In this document: in pieces, positions 16,194 through 25,170 of the stretch
Layout: every line of letters begins with the position of its first letter
Position numbering within the stretch: position 1 is the first letter of the stretch
NCBI RefSeq assembly: GCF_900101685.1
Contig: NZ_FMZZ01000007.1
Location: forward strand, 124,001-188,000
DNA from: Actinokineospora iranica
GTDB taxonomy: Bacteria; Actinomycetota; Actinomycetes; Mycobacteriales; Pseudonocardiaceae
Reading direction: 5' to 3'
Length of the DNA: 64,000 nucleotides
Position numbers and translations under genes: made by a program
Notes under the pieces: model-generated
The model's database searches: none
What the model was told of the DNA's origin: nothing
The model's input: only the letters and a program-made list of their open reading frames with translations

Positions 16194-17192
16194 TCAGGTC
16201 TCCCGCCGCCGCAGCAGGGGCCGCCGGGAAAGCGTGGCCAGCGCGGGGTCCCACTCGTCGGCGATGGCGGCGAGCACCGGGGCGGCCAGCGCCGCGCCCG
16301 CGTCCGCGGCGTCGTAGCCGACCGAGGTCAGCCGGGGCCGGACCATCTCGCACAGCGGCTCGTCGTCGATGCCGACCACCGCGACCTCGCCGGGCACGGC
16401 GACCCCCCGGTCGAGCAGCGCGCCCAGCACCAGTCCGGCGAGCACGTCGGAGGTGCCGACCACGCCGTCCGGCGGGTCCGACCGCAGCAACTGGTCGACC
16501 ACCCGCGCCGCGTCGGCCGGGGTGGGGTCCATCGGCACCGGCCGGACGCCCGCGGCGGCCTCGCGAATGCCGGTGAGGCGGTTCGCGGCGAGGTCGTCCT
16601 CGGCGATGCCGGACGGCACCAGCGCGACCAGGTTCCCGCGTCCGCGCGCGACGAGCTCCGCCGCCGCGGCGCGGCCGATCGGCCCGTCGTCCAGCACCAC
16701 CGTCGGAGCCAGCTCGGAGGCGACCCGGCCGACGCCGATCACCGTGCCGCCGCCGCGCCGGACCGTCTCCACGATCTTCTCGGTCAGAGTCGAGACCGGG
16801 ACGACCACCGCGGCGGGCCGCAACTCGGCCCACTTCTTGGCCTTGTCCGGGGCTTGGCCGCCCATCGCCACGGTGAAGCCCGCCGCGGCCAGGCGCCGGA
16901 CGAACGCGGTGAACCCGCGGGTGATCGAGCGGGTGAGCGCGGACTCGCCCAGCGCGAGGATCACCAGGTCGCCCCGGCCGTTGCGCAGCGCCCGCGCGTG
17001 CGCGTGGGTGACGTAGCCCAGGGCGTCGACGGCCTCCTGCACCCGGACCTGGGTGGCGGCCGAAACCCGCCCCTCGGCGCGGCCGTTGAGCACGAAGGAC
17101 ACGGTGGCGGTCGACACGCCCGCCCGCCGCGCGACGTCGCCGAGGGTCGGTGCTCGGGATGTGCCTGGGTCCATGGGCTCAGATGGTGCCAT
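16194..17192 (-). CDS. LacI-family transcriptional regulator
   Basis: 332 residues. An N-terminal helix-turn-helix of LacI type (PTLGDVARRAGVSTATVSFVLNG) with the hinge helix following, then a periplasmic-binding-protein-like effector domain (LVILALGES ... AAVVVPVSTL ... VVGTSDVLAGLVLGALLDRG ... VAVVGIDDEPLCEMVRP). Length is usual. A LacI-type palindrome lies 45 bp upstream, so it may repress itself. The inducer is probably a sugar or nucleoside, unknown. ATG at 17174 is an alternative start. Confidence 0.92.
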   Translation of the reverse strand: MAPSEPMDPGTSRAPTLGDVARRAGVSTATVSFVLNGRAEGRVSAATQVRVQEAVDALGYVTHAHARALRNGRGDLVILALGESALTRSITRGFTAFVRRLAAAGFTVAMGGQAPDKAKKWAELRPAAVVVPVSTLTEKIVETVRRGGGTVIGVGRVASELAPTVVLDDGPIGRAAAAELVARGRGNLVALVPSGIAEDDLAANRLTGIREAAAGVRPVPMDPTPADAARVVDQLLRSDPPDGVVGTSDVLAGLVLGALLDRGVAVPGEVAVVGIDDEPLCEMVRPRLTSVGYDAADAGAALAAPVLAAIADEWDPALATLSRRPLLRRRET

Positions 17193-17236
17193 CCGTACTC
17201 ACTACGGCACCGGTTATGAACCAACTCCGGAGTAGG

Positions 17237-17248
17237 TTAATCGTTTCA
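17237..17248. promoter_or_regulatory. LacI-type operator upstream of the LacI gene
   Basis: Read on the minus strand the site is TGAAACGATTAA. It has the central CG and AACG core of LacI-family operators and imperfect two-fold symmetry. Position 45 bp before the start fits autoregulation. Confidence 0.4.
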
Positions 17249-17641
17249 CTTGCCCTGAATGGCTAGTTTTTGACCTTCATGCGTCCAGCGGGACTGCTGC
17301 CCGTGAGTGCACGGATCGTCAAGAAACCCTGCGACTCCAGTCAACGACAGCGGGGCGTCGCGCCGGGATGCTGTGTGCCGTCGCCCGAGGTGGTCGGGTC
17401 GGGCTTCGATCCGTGACGGAGTCCATTCGCGCGACGTACCCGGCGCTTCCTGGGGCTTTGTTTCCTGGCCGTGATTCTCGCCGCGTTTGTCGCCGCCGCT
17501 ACGTGGTGGACACCTGCTGGAAACAGCCCGCTGAGCGGCCACTGGGCGGTGCCTGGCTGGACGGCTCCGGCTCGCCGAGGTTGATTCCGGTTCGCTTCGG
17601 GAACTACACCCGCGCGTGCTTCCCGACCGGCGAGGAGTCCC
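17249..17641. other. non-coding stretch between lacI and the ligase gene
   Basis: About 390 bp without a gene I can support. Reading frames here have poor codon bias and no start with a ribosome site. A GAGGAG ribosome-binding site stands just before the GTG at 17642. No RNA motif or terminator was recognised. Confidence 0.4.
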
Positions 17642-18793
17642 GTGCGGCACAGTCAGCACGTCGGTGTGACCATCGGCGTCGAAGAAGAGTTCCTGCTGGT
17701 CGACCCGGTGACCGGGCTGCCGGTGGCCGCGGCGGCCGACGTGCTCGCCGCGGCCAGGGCGGCGGGCGGGACGCCCGCGCTGCACGCCGAGTTGCTCGGC
17801 ACCCAGGTCGAGGCGGCGAGCGGGGTGTGCCGCTCGCTCGCCGAACTCGGGGCGCAGGTGCGCGACGGGCGGCGCGTCCTGGCCGCCGCCGCGGCCGACC
17901 GGGGGCTGCGCCTGGTCGCCAGCGGGGTCCCGGTGCTGGACGGGTCCCCGCCCGCGCGGACGCCGGGGCCGCGGTTCGACGAGATGCACGCCCGCTTCAC
18001 CACACTCGTCGCCGACTACCAGGCCTGCGGTTGCCATGTGCACGTCGGCGTCCCGGACCGGGAGACCGGCGCGGCCGTCCTCAACCACGTGGCGCCCTGG
18101 CTGCCCACCCTGCTCGCCCTGTCGGCCAACTCCGCGCTGCGGGACGGCCGCGACCACGGCCACGCCAGCCTGCGGATGGTGGACCAGTCCCGGTTTCCCG
18201 GGTCCGGGCTGCCGCCCTGGTTCTCCTCGGCCGCGGACTACGACCGGCAGGTGGCCCGGCTGGTCGACTGCGGCGTCCTGGTGGACGACCGCATGACGTT
18301 CTGGCTGGCGCGCTGCTCGCCGCACCTGCCGACGGTGGAACTGCGCGCGGCCGACACGGTGATCGAGCCGTGGGAGGCGGTGTTGCAGGCCGCGCTCAGC
18401 CGCGCCCTCGTGCGGACCGCTCTCGCCGAACTGGCGGTCGGCCGCGAAGGCCCGCGCCTTGACCCGCAACTCGCCGCGGCTGCGGTGTGGGCGGCGGCCC
18501 GCTACGGCCTGCGCGGGCGGGCGGTCGACCCGGTGCTGGGCGCGCCGACCACGGCGGTCCGCCTGGTCGACCGGCTGGTCGCCTGGGTCGAGCCCGCGCT
18601 GCGCGAGATGGACGACCTGGACCGCGCCCGCGCCGCCATCGTGGCCCTGCGCGGGCGCGGCACCGGGGCGGACCGCCAGCGCGCCGCGGTCGAGCGGGGC
18701 CAGGAAGCGGTGCTGGACGCGGTGACCGCCCGCGTGTGGGAGACCACCCCGTCGGGTAATCGGCCCGGGTCACGCGAAAGGACTGGAATATGA
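17642..18793 (+). CDS. carboxylate-amine ligase, glutamate-cysteine ligase type 2 family (YbdK-like)
   Basis: 383 residues. Family landmarks are TIGVEEEFLLVDPVTG at the N-terminus, QVEAASGVCRSLAELG, ACGCHVHVGVPDRE and LPTVELRAADT. YbdK-type enzymes condense an amino-acid carboxylate with an amine using ATP; E. coli YbdK has weak gamma-glutamylcysteine activity, but the physiological substrate in actinomycetes is unknown. The GTG start follows GAGGAG. Its stop overlaps the start of the next gene (ATGA), so both proteins are made together, which implies the ligase product and the diiron protein belong to one pathway. Confidence 0.88.
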   Translation: MRHSQHVGVTIGVEEEFLLVDPVTGLPVAAAADVLAAARAAGGTPALHAELLGTQVEAASGVCRSLAELGAQVRDGRRVLAAAAADRGLRLVASGVPVLDGSPPARTPGPRFDEMHARFTTLVADYQACGCHVHVGVPDRETGAAVLNHVAPWLPTLLALSANSALRDGRDHGHASLRMVDQSRFPGSGLPPWFSSAADYDRQVARLVDCGVLVDDRMTFWLARCSPHLPTVELRAADTVIEPWEAVLQAALSRALVRTALAELAVGREGPRLDPQLAAAAVWAAARYGLRGRAVDPVLGAPTTAVRLVDRLVAWVEPALREMDDLDRARAAIVALRGRGTGADRQRAAVERGQEAVLDAVTARVWETTPSGNRPGSRERTGI

Positions 18794-19833
18794 CCCTGGT
18801 TGACCCCGCCGCCGCACCCGATCCGATGTCCGCGGGCTCCACCGCCCGTCCGACGCTGCCCGCCGCCCGCGGTGAGCTGTCCTCGGCCGTCTGCCGCGCG
18901 CTGGAGGGCAAGCCCGGCGCGCTGCCGGTGGCCGAGGCGCTCAGCGCCGACCCGCACGGGGAAGACCTCACCATCGCGCTGCACCTGCTCTACGAACTGC
19001 ACTACCGCGGTTTCCCCGGTGTGCGGCCGGAGTTGGAGTGGGACCCCGAACTGCTGCGCCTGCGCGGCGCGCTGGAACGCCGGTTCCGGCACGGACTGCG
19101 CGCCCAGACGCGCGCGGGCACCGACATCGACGCGGTGCTGGCGGACCTGCTGGTCGAGCGCGTGCCCGGCGACGGGGTGTCGCACTTCCTGCGCGACGAG
19201 GGCCAGTGGTGGCACGTCCGCGAGTACTTCGTCCACCGGTCGGTGTACCACCTCAAGGAGGCCGACCCGCACGCGTGGGTGATTCCGCGGCTGCGCGGCC
19301 GGGCGAAGGCGGCGCTGGTCGCGGTCGAGTTCGACGAGTTCGGCGGCGGGCACGCCGACCGGATGCACTCCCGGCTCTACGCCGACCTGCTTGACGAGAC
19401 CGGACTGAGCAGCGCGTATCTGCACTACCTCGACGTCGTGCCAGCGCCAGCGATCGCGGTGGTCAACCTGATGTCGCTGTTCGGCCTGCACCGCGCGCAC
19501 CGGGGCGCGCTCGTCGGGCACTTCACCGCCGCGGAGATCAGCACCCCGCCGAGCGCCCAGCGCATGGTCTCCGCGCTGCGACGGCTGGGCGCGGGGCCAG
19601 CGGCCATCCGGTTTTTCGCCGAGCACGTCGAAGCCGACGCCGTGCACGAGCAGGTGATGCGCCGGGACGTCGTCGGCGGGCTGCTCGCGGACGAGCCGGA
19701 GCTGGCCGGGGACGTGGTATTCGGTGTGCTGGCAACGGAACTGCTGGAAAGCAGACTCGCCGAGCACCTGCTGGGCGCCTGGCGCTCGGGGCGGTCGTCC
19801 CTGCTCTCGCCACTGCCGGACGACCGCCCGTGA
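18790..19833 (+). CDS. iron-containing redox enzyme family protein (haem-oxygenase-like diiron oxidase)
   Basis: 347 residues of the haem-oxygenase-like diiron (HDO) fold. Likely metal ligands sit in LYELHYRGF, EFDEFGGGHADRMHSRLYADL and FFAEHVEADAVHEQV, a spacing known from HDO enzymes such as those that cleave or oxidise amino- and fatty acids. The first 35 residues are Ala/Pro-rich and disordered. It overlaps the carboxylate-amine ligase gene by 4 bp. Its substrate is unknown; oxidation of an amide or amino acid made by the ligase is a guess. It converges with the methyltransferase gene, 6 bp away. Confidence 0.82.
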   Translation: MTLVDPAAAPDPMSAGSTARPTLPAARGELSSAVCRALEGKPGALPVAEALSADPHGEDLTIALHLLYELHYRGFPGVRPELEWDPELLRLRGALERRFRHGLRAQTRAGTDIDAVLADLLVERVPGDGVSHFLRDEGQWWHVREYFVHRSVYHLKEADPHAWVIPRLRGRAKAALVAVEFDEFGGGHADRMHSRLYADLLDETGLSSAYLHYLDVVPAPAIAVVNLMSLFGLHRAHRGALVGHFTAAEISTPPSAQRMVSALRRLGAGPAAIRFFAEHVEADAVHEQVMRRDVVGGLLADEPELAGDVVFGVLATELLESRLAEHLLGAWRSGRSSLLSPLPDDRP

Positions 19834-19839
19834 GCCTGG

Positions 19840-20505
19840 CTACACCGGCGTGGGAAGGCGATCGGCCCGGACCACCACGAGTTCTTCGTGCCGCTGGCCC
19901 GGGGCGATCAGCCCTTCCCGCTCCAGCAGGTCGATCCGGCCGTTCATGACCGGCCCGAACGGCTCGTCCGCGCGGGCCACCACCGCGGCCTTCAGGCCGC
20001 CGCCGCGCAGAACGCGCACCGTTTTATCCACATCGCACAGTGTCGAGTGGACGATCAACATGACGCCGCCGGGATTGAGCAGGTCGGGCGCCCTGGCGCA
20101 CAACCGGTCCAGGAAGGCCCGGCCGTCGCGGCCCGCGTCCCACGCCCTGGCCGGGCCGCTGGCGGGTGGCGTCGGCGACGCGCACGGCACATAGGGCGGA
20201 TTCGACAGCACGACGTCAAAGCTCTTGCCCGCCACCGTGTCCAGCGCGTCGCCGTGCTCGACCCGGATGGGCAGCCGGTGCAGCAGCGCGTTCGCCCTGG
20301 CCGTCCACACCGCCCGGTGTGACACGTCGACGGCGGTGACGTGCCGCGCGCCCGCGCGCGCGGCGGTGATGGCCATCGCCCCGGTTCCGGTGCCGATGTC
20401 CAACACTGTTCCCCCACGGGGGATTCCCGCGGTCGCGAACGCGGTGCGCAGGAGGTGGGTGTCGCCCTGCGGTCGGTACACCCCAGGTGCTCTTAGTAGC
20501 AGCAT
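19840..20505 (-). CDS. HemK2/MTQ2-type class I SAM methyltransferase
   Basis: 221 residues. SAM motif I is VLDIGTGTGAMAI, motif II ends in VTAVDVSH, and motif IV is SNPPYVP, the NPPY signature of enzymes that methylate Gln/Asn amides or other planar nitrogens. Such proteins modify release factors (PrmC, Mtq2), but a small-molecule or tRNA target cannot be excluded. PrmC usually has an extra N-terminal helical domain, absent here. It lies 46 bp downstream of the CDGSH gene on the same strand. Confidence 0.85.
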   Translation of the reverse strand: MLLLRAPGVYRPQGDTHLLRTAFATAGIPRGGTVLDIGTGTGAMAITAARAGARHVTAVDVSHRAVWTARANALLHRLPIRVEHGDALDTVAGKSFDVVLSNPPYVPCASPTPPASGPARAWDAGRDGRAFLDRLCARAPDLLNPGGVMLIVHSTLCDVDKTVRVLRGGGLKAAVVARADEPFGPVMNGRIDLLEREGLIAPGQRHEELVVVRADRLPTPV

Positions 20506-20551
20506 GAGCGGCGAATACCTCAGCAGCGGCAGCCCAAACCGCGTGTTTCCG

Positions 20552-20788
20552 CTACGTTTCAGCCGTTTCGACGCCGTCGCCTTCGGACCGAACCGCCGTC
20601 ACGCGCTTTCGCGTCCGGTGGCTGGCGTCGCACAGCGGATAGATCTTGCTCCGCCGACACGTGCACACCGCCGTCACGAAGCGGTCGGACCGCACGGCCG
20701 ACCCGTCCGCCCCGCGCACCACGACCGGCCCGTCCACCAGCATCGGGCCGTCGTCGGTCAACCGCACCTGCCCCACCGCGTCCGCCAT
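20552..20788 (-). CDS. CDGSH-type iron-sulfur protein
   Basis: 78 residues. The cluster motif CTCRRSKIYPLCDASH fits CxCxx(S/T)xxxPxCDxxH, with Ala in place of the usual Gly after Asp; it ligates a 2Fe-2S cluster by three Cys and one His. Such small proteins act as redox or cluster carriers. The N-terminal MADAVGQVRLTDDGPMLVDGP is typical of bacterial members. It sits in a minus-strand unit with the TetR gene upstream and the methyltransferase downstream, and faces the diiron oxidase gene, for which it could be an electron or iron partner. Confidence 0.9.
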   Translation of the reverse strand: MADAVGQVRLTDDGPMLVDGPVVVRGADGSAVRSDRFVTAVCTCRRSKIYPLCDASHRTRKRVTAVRSEGDGVETAET

Positions 20789-20848
20789 GCCGGACGGATA
20801 CCTCGCGCGCGGCCTGCCAAACGCGCCGGGACTGAACGGCGTTCTGGG

Positions 20849-21517
20849 TCAGGTTTCGCGGATTCGGGCGAGCCGCGCGGCCATGCCGTCCAGCGTCCGC
20901 TCGACGACGTAGTCGTAGAAGCCCGCGAAGAACCCGGGAACCGACTCGGGGTGCTCGGCGATGTCGTGCGCGAACTCACCCGTGGCGGCCGGGTCGGCGC
21001 GGTGCACCTCGGCCCCGCGGTCGTCCTCGGTGGCGATGAACTGGCAGGCCGTGCCCAACAGCGTGGTGTGGGCGAGCACGCTTTCCGTGCCGAAGCCCGC
21101 TTCCCGCAGCAGGGCAACGCCGCGGTCGGCGATCGGCGCGGCCCGCTCGACGCCGGGACCGCGCGCGGCAAGGCGTCTGGCCGTGCCGGGGTACCGGCGC
21201 AGCACGACGCGCAACTCGCCGAGCAGCACGCGGAACCAGTCGCGCCAGGGCAGGGCGGCTGGCGGGAGCGGGATCATGCCCGCCACCCGGTCGAGCACGG
21301 CGGCTGCGACCGCTTCCCGGTCGCCGACGTGGTGGTAGACCACCGCCGGGTACGCCTCGACGGCCGCGGCGAGTTGCCGCAGCGTCCAGTTCTCCAGGCC
21401 GTGTTCCTCGGTCAGCCGCAACGCCTCGTCGACGATGCGCTCAGCGGTGATGGCGGGAAGCCCCGCCGCGTAGCGCGAGCGCGGGCGGGTGTCGTGGATG
21501 GGGACTCGACCGGCCAT
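20849..21517 (-). CDS. TetR/AcrR-family transcriptional regulator
   Basis: 222 residues. The N-terminal helix-turn-helix is ITAERIVDEALRLTEEHGLENWTLR followed by QLAAAVEAYPAVVYHHVGDRE; the C-terminal part is a helical ligand domain of the TetR_C type found with tetracycline-like repressors. It is the first gene of a minus-strand unit with CDGSH and methyltransferase genes and is divergent from the DGPF/ECF42 pair, so it may control either. The ligand is unknown. Confidence 0.88.
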   Translation of the reverse strand: MAGRVPIHDTRPRSRYAAGLPAITAERIVDEALRLTEEHGLENWTLRQLAAAVEAYPAVVYHHVGDREAVAAAVLDRVAGMIPLPPAALPWRDWFRVLLGELRVVLRRYPGTARRLAARGPGVERAAPIADRGVALLREAGFGTESVLAHTTLLGTACQFIATEDDRGAEVHRADPAATGEFAHDIAEHPESVPGFFAGFYDYVVERTLDGMAARLARIRET

Positions 21518-21660
21518 GGCCGAAGCCTAATTGAACTGTGTTCAGGACGTGGGCGCGGTCACACAACCGAACGAAGGGTTTTTCCCGCCCGGTGTCGATC
21601 CGGGCGCGGGCCGTTCGTGTAGATGGCGGAAGTACCGTCTGACCCAGGAGGACAAACGCC

Positions 21661-22005
21661 ATGACGCGCTACCTGCTCAGCTTCTATCAGCCCGACGGGC
21701 CACCCCCGCCGCCCGAGGTCATCGAGCCCATCATGGCCGACTGCCGGGTCGTGATGGACGACCTCAAGGCCAAGGGCGAGTGGGTGTTCGACTCCGGACT
21801 GCACGACCCGGACACCGCCACCGTCGTGCGGGTGAAAGACGGCGACCTGCTCATGACCGACGGCCCGTTCACCGAGGGCAAGGAGCACATCGGCGGGTTC
21901 GTGATCATCGAGTCGGCCGATCTGGACGCCGCGCTGGACTGGGCCGCCCGGCTCGCCGGGGCGAGCACGCTCCCGATCGAGGTGCGGCCGATGCAGGGCG
22001 GGTGA
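21661..22005 (+). CDS. YCII-related DGPF-domain protein
   Basis: 114 residues, YciI-like fold with the motif [16 protein letters not shown]. The ATG follows AGGAGG. One base separates it from the ECF sigma gene. DGPF proteins are the standard genetic partners and targets of ECF42 sigma factors; their biochemical role is not known. Confidence 0.92.
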   Translation: MTRYLLSFYQPDGPPPPPEVIEPIMADCRVVMDDLKAKGEWVFDSGLHDPDTATVVRVKDGDLLMTDGPFTEGKEHIGGFVIIESADLDAALDWAARLAGASTLPIEVRPMQGG

Positions 22006-22006
22006 G

Positions 22007-23224
22007 ATGACCGGGCCGCCCGAGATCGCGCGGGTGTTCGCCCAGGAGCACGGCCGGGCGGTCGCCGTCCTGGTCCGCGTGTTCGGCGACATCGACATCG
22101 CCGAGGACGCGGTCCAGGACGCCTTCGCCGAGGCCGTGCTGCGCTGGCCGGAGACCGGGCCGCCGCCGAGCCCGGCGGGCTGGATCATCACCACCGCCCG
22201 CAACCGGGCCGTCGACCGCCTGCGCCGCGAGGCCGCCCGCGACGGCCGGCACGCCCAGGCCGCCCTCCTGCACGCCCGCGACGAGCCGATCGAGGAGGGG
22301 CCGGTGCGCGACGACCGCCTGCGGCTGATCTTCACCTGCTGCCATCCCGCCCTCGCCACCGGCGCTCAGGTCGCGCTGACGCTGCGGCTGCTCGGCGGGC
22401 TCACCACCGCCGAGATCGCCCGCGCGTTCCTGGTCCCTGAACCGACCATGGCCCAGCGGATCGTCCGCGCGAAAGCCAAGATCCGCGCCGCCAAGATCCC
22501 CTACCGGGTGCCGCGCGAGGCGGACCTCCCCGACCGGCTCCGGGCCGTCCTCGCGGTGGTCTACCTGATCTTCACCGAGGGCCACACGGCCAGCGCGGGC
22601 GACCGGCTCGTCCGCGACGACCTCTGCGCGGAGGCCATCCGCCTGGGCAGGCTCCTGGCCGACCTGATGCCCGACGAGCCGGAAGCGCTGGGCCTGCTGG
22701 CGCTGATGCTGCTCATCGAGGCGCGCAGACCCGCCCGCACCACCCCGTCCGGCGAGCTCGTGCGCCTCGCCGACCAGGACCGCGGCCGGTGGGACCGCGC
22801 CCTGATCGCCGAGGGCCAGGGCATCGTCCGGCGGTGCCTGCGGCGCGGGCGGCCGGGCCCGTACCAGGTCCAGGCCGCGATCAACGCCGTCCACAGCGAC
22901 CCGCCGCCGACCGACTGGGGGCAGATCCTGCGGCTCTACGACCACCTCATGGCCCTCGCCCCGAGCCCGGTCGTCGCCCTCAACCGCGCGGTCGCGCTGG
23001 CCGAGGCCGACGGGCCGGACGCGGCGCTCGCCGTCGTCGACAGCCTCGACCTGACCGGCTATCACCTTTTCCACGCCGTCCGCGCCGACCTGCTGCGCCG
23101 CCTCGGCCGGACCGACGACGCCGCGCTGGCCTACGACGCCGCGATAGCCCGCGCGGGCAACGCCGCCGAGCGCGACCTGCTGCGCCGCGCCCGCGCGGGG
23201 CTCAGTCCGCCGCCCACGGCATGA
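22007..23224 (+). CDS. ECF42-group RNA polymerase sigma factor with C-terminal extension
   Basis: 405 residues. Sigma region 2 spans about 10-80 ([19 protein letters not shown]), region 4 about 110-170 ([24 protein letters not shown]). The remaining 230 residues form the TPR-like extension typical of ECF42 factors ([55 protein letters not shown]). The extension is needed for activity in the studied Streptomyces member, and no anti-sigma factor is expected. The gene is cotranscribed with the DGPF gene. Confidence 0.92.
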   Translation: MTGPPEIARVFAQEHGRAVAVLVRVFGDIDIAEDAVQDAFAEAVLRWPETGPPPSPAGWIITTARNRAVDRLRREAARDGRHAQAALLHARDEPIEEGPVRDDRLRLIFTCCHPALATGAQVALTLRLLGGLTTAEIARAFLVPEPTMAQRIVRAKAKIRAAKIPYRVPREADLPDRLRAVLAVVYLIFTEGHTASAGDRLVRDDLCAEAIRLGRLLADLMPDEPEALGLLALMLLIEARRPARTTPSGELVRLADQDRGRWDRALIAEGQGIVRRCLRRGRPGPYQVQAAINAVHSDPPPTDWGQILRLYDHLMALAPSPVVALNRAVALAEADGPDAALAVVDSLDLTGYHLFHAVRADLLRRLGRTDDAALAYDAAIARAGNAAERDLLRRARAGLSPPPTA

Positions 23225-23231
23225 TGCGGGG

Positions 23232-24026
23232 GTGTCCACCGCCAACGGGCTGCGCGCCGTCGCCGCGACCCGCTACGTCACCCCGCTGCGGGAGGGCGGC
23301 TCGCTGCCCGGCCTGGTCGAGGCCGACGACCTGGGCATGTACGTGCTCAAGTTCCGCGGCGCGGGCCAGGGCGTCAAGGCGCTCGTCGCCGAGGTGATCG
23401 TCGGCGAGCTGGCCAGGGCGCTGGGCTTCCGGGTGCCCGAGATCGTGCTCGCCGACCTCGACCCCGAGCTGGGCCGCGCCGAGCCCGACGAAGAGGTGCA
23501 GGAGCTGCTGCGCGCCAGCGGCGGCCGCAACCTCGGGTTCGACTACCTGCCCGGCTCGTTCGACTTCAACCCGCTGGTGCGCGACCCCGGCCCCGACCTG
23601 GCCGCCCGGGTGCTGTGGCTGGACGCGCTGGTGCTCAACGTGGACCGCAGCTGGCGCAACCCGAACCTGCTGCTGTGGCACCGGGACGTGTGGCTGATCG
23701 ACCACGGCGCCGCGCTGTACTTCCACCACCGCTTCGGCCCCGGCTGGCGGCCCGCGCCGGATTACCGCTACGACGCTGGCGACCACGTGATGCTGCCCGT
23801 CGCCGGTCCGGTCACCGAGGCGGACCGCGAACTGCGGCCGCTGCTCACCGGCGACCTCTTGCGCCGGACGCTCGCGCTGGTCCCCGACGAGTGGCTCGCC
23901 CAAGACGGCGCGTTCGCCACCCCGGACGACGCCCGGGCCGCGTACACCGCGTTCTTCGACGCCCGCCTGGCGACCTCGTCGCGCTGGGTCGACGCACTGG
24001 AGGCGACTCGTGCCGCACGTGTTTGA
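23232..24026 (+). CDS. HipA-family kinase-like protein
   Basis: 264 residues. HipA-like core: YVLKFRGAGQGVKALVAEVIVGELAR (substrate-binding Lys and helix), LWLDALVLNVDRSWRNPNLL (catalytic Asp/Asn pair equivalent) and VWLIDHGAALYF (metal Asp). It is much shorter than HipA toxins (about 440 residues) and lacks their N-terminal subdomain. GTG start, 8 bp after the ECF stop. It overlaps the following DUF3037 gene by 17 bp, a common actinobacterial pairing with unknown function. Kinase activity is plausible, the target unknown. Confidence 0.8.
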   Translation: MSTANGLRAVAATRYVTPLREGGSLPGLVEADDLGMYVLKFRGAGQGVKALVAEVIVGELARALGFRVPEIVLADLDPELGRAEPDEEVQELLRASGGRNLGFDYLPGSFDFNPLVRDPGPDLAARVLWLDALVLNVDRSWRNPNLLLWHRDVWLIDHGAALYFHHRFGPGWRPAPDYRYDAGDHVMLPVAGPVTEADRELRPLLTGDLLRRTLALVPDEWLAQDGAFATPDDARAAYTAFFDARLATSSRWVDALEATRAARV

Positions 24027-24399
24027 GTACGCCCTGCTGCGCGCGGTGCCGCGCCAGGACCGGGGCGAGGCGATCAACGTCGGCCTGCTGCTCTACTGCG
24101 CGCCGCTGGACTACCTGCGCTGCCGCACGCACGTGGCGCCCGATCGGCTGCTCGCCCTGGACCCGGCCCTGGACCTGGACGTCCTGGCCGACGCGCTGAG
24201 CCACCTGTGCCGGTCGTGCGACGGCGTCGTCGGCGACCCGGTCACCGGGATCCCGCCTGGTCAGCACTTCCGCTGGCTGACCGCGCCGCGCAGCACGCTG
24301 GTGCAGACCTCGCCGACGCACACCGGCCTGACCGCCGACCCCGAGGCAGACCTGGAGCGGCTGTTCCGGCTGCTGGTGCTGCCGCCCGGCGACCGGTAG
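24010..24399 (+). CDS. DUF3037 family protein
   Basis: 129 residues with the family start FEYALLRAVPRQDRGEAINVGLLLYC and a central FRWLTAPRSTLVQTSPTHTG. Function unknown. The gene overlaps the HipA-like gene by 17 bp and is certainly translated with it; a structural or regulatory partner of the kinase is inferred. Confidence 0.85.
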   Translation: MPHVFEYALLRAVPRQDRGEAINVGLLLYCAPLDYLRCRTHVAPDRLLALDPALDLDVLADALSHLCRSCDGVVGDPVTGIPPGQHFRWLTAPRSTLVQTSPTHTGLTADPEADLERLFRLLVLPPGDR

Positions 24400-24441
24400 C
24401 GCCGACCCCGCCTCGGGTGATCCACAGGGCGGGAGAGGCGG

Positions 24442-25170
24442 GTGTCCATGGCGCTGGTGTTCATCAACTACCGGGAGCGGGATCAGGCCCACCTCACCCA
24501 GACCCTCTACGCCCATCTCGCCCGCCGGTTGGGCGACGAGCAGGTGTTCGTGGACTCGCGGTCGCTGCCCATCGGGCGCAGGTACCCGCCGGAGATCCTG
24601 TCCGCGCTGGCGCGCGCCGACATGGTGCTGGCCGTCACCGGCCGCGACTGGGAGACCGCGCGCGACGAGACCGGCGGGCGCAGGCTCGACAACCCCGGGG
24701 ACTGGGTGCGCCGGGAGATCGCCGACTCGCTCGCCCGGGGCGTCCCGGTGGTGCCCGGGATCGACCTCGACCGCGAGCCGCCCGCGACGAGCGCGCGGTG
24801 CGACGATGTCGTGATCACCGTGCCGACCCAGATCGACGCGGCCGCGGAATCCACGCTGGCGCTGTGGGTCGGCTTAGGCCGCCCGACCGGGCTGGACTGC
24901 GCGCGGCAGGTGACCGGCGCTCTCGCGGGACTGCCGGTGTTCACCTTCACCCGGGGGACAGTGGTCTGCGTGCGCACCACCGAAGGCCGCGTCGCGCTGA
25001 TCGAGTTCGTGGAGACCGACGCCGGGGCCGGTCGGTGGTCAAGGCCGTCGTCTGGGCGAAGTGACTGTTTCGGCTGTGTAACCGGGATCACGGCGCCGGT
25101 GGCCTGGCGATGCCGGATGATCTACACGGCCGATCGGGGACGGGGATGGCGAGGACACCGGAGTTGTTGA
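24442..25170 (+). CDS. TIR-domain protein with apparent C-terminal frameshift
   Basis: The TIR domain spans residues 3-135: ALVFINYRERDQAHLTQTLY, VFVDSRSLPIGRRYPPEIL, MVLAVTGRDWETA and DWVRREIADSLARGVPVVP, the last holding the Glu equivalent to the catalytic residue of TIR NADases. A C-terminal module of about 70 residues follows (FTFTRGTVVCVRTTEGRVALIEFVET). As read the frame runs to 25170 with a poor tail. One extra base in the G run near 25024 would give ...RSVVKAVVWAK and a stop at 25064, a natural end. I think the true gene is 24442-25064. It could degrade NAD in defence. The cyclase homologue is next. Confidence 0.75.
   Translation: MSMALVFINYRERDQAHLTQTLYAHLARRLGDEQVFVDSRSLPIGRRYPPEILSALARADMVLAVTGRDWETARDETGGRRLDNPGDWVRREIADSLARGVPVVPGIDLDREPPATSARCDDVVITVPTQIDAAAESTLALWVGLGRPTGLDCARQVTGALAGLPVFTFTRGTVVCVRTTEGRVALIEFVETDAGAGRWSRPSSGRSDCFGCVTGITAPVAWRCRMIYTADRGRGWRGHRSC

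Noticed and set aside
17368-18462. Alternative frame starting before the carboxylate-amine ligase
   Set aside because: The downstream part is an Arg/Gly-rich shadow of the ligase; the ligase frame has all family motifs.
24207-25064. Separate long ORF overlapping DUF3037 and TIR genes
   Set aside because: Only its last 12 codons resemble protein of this locus; they are better explained as the true end of the TIR gene after a frameshift.
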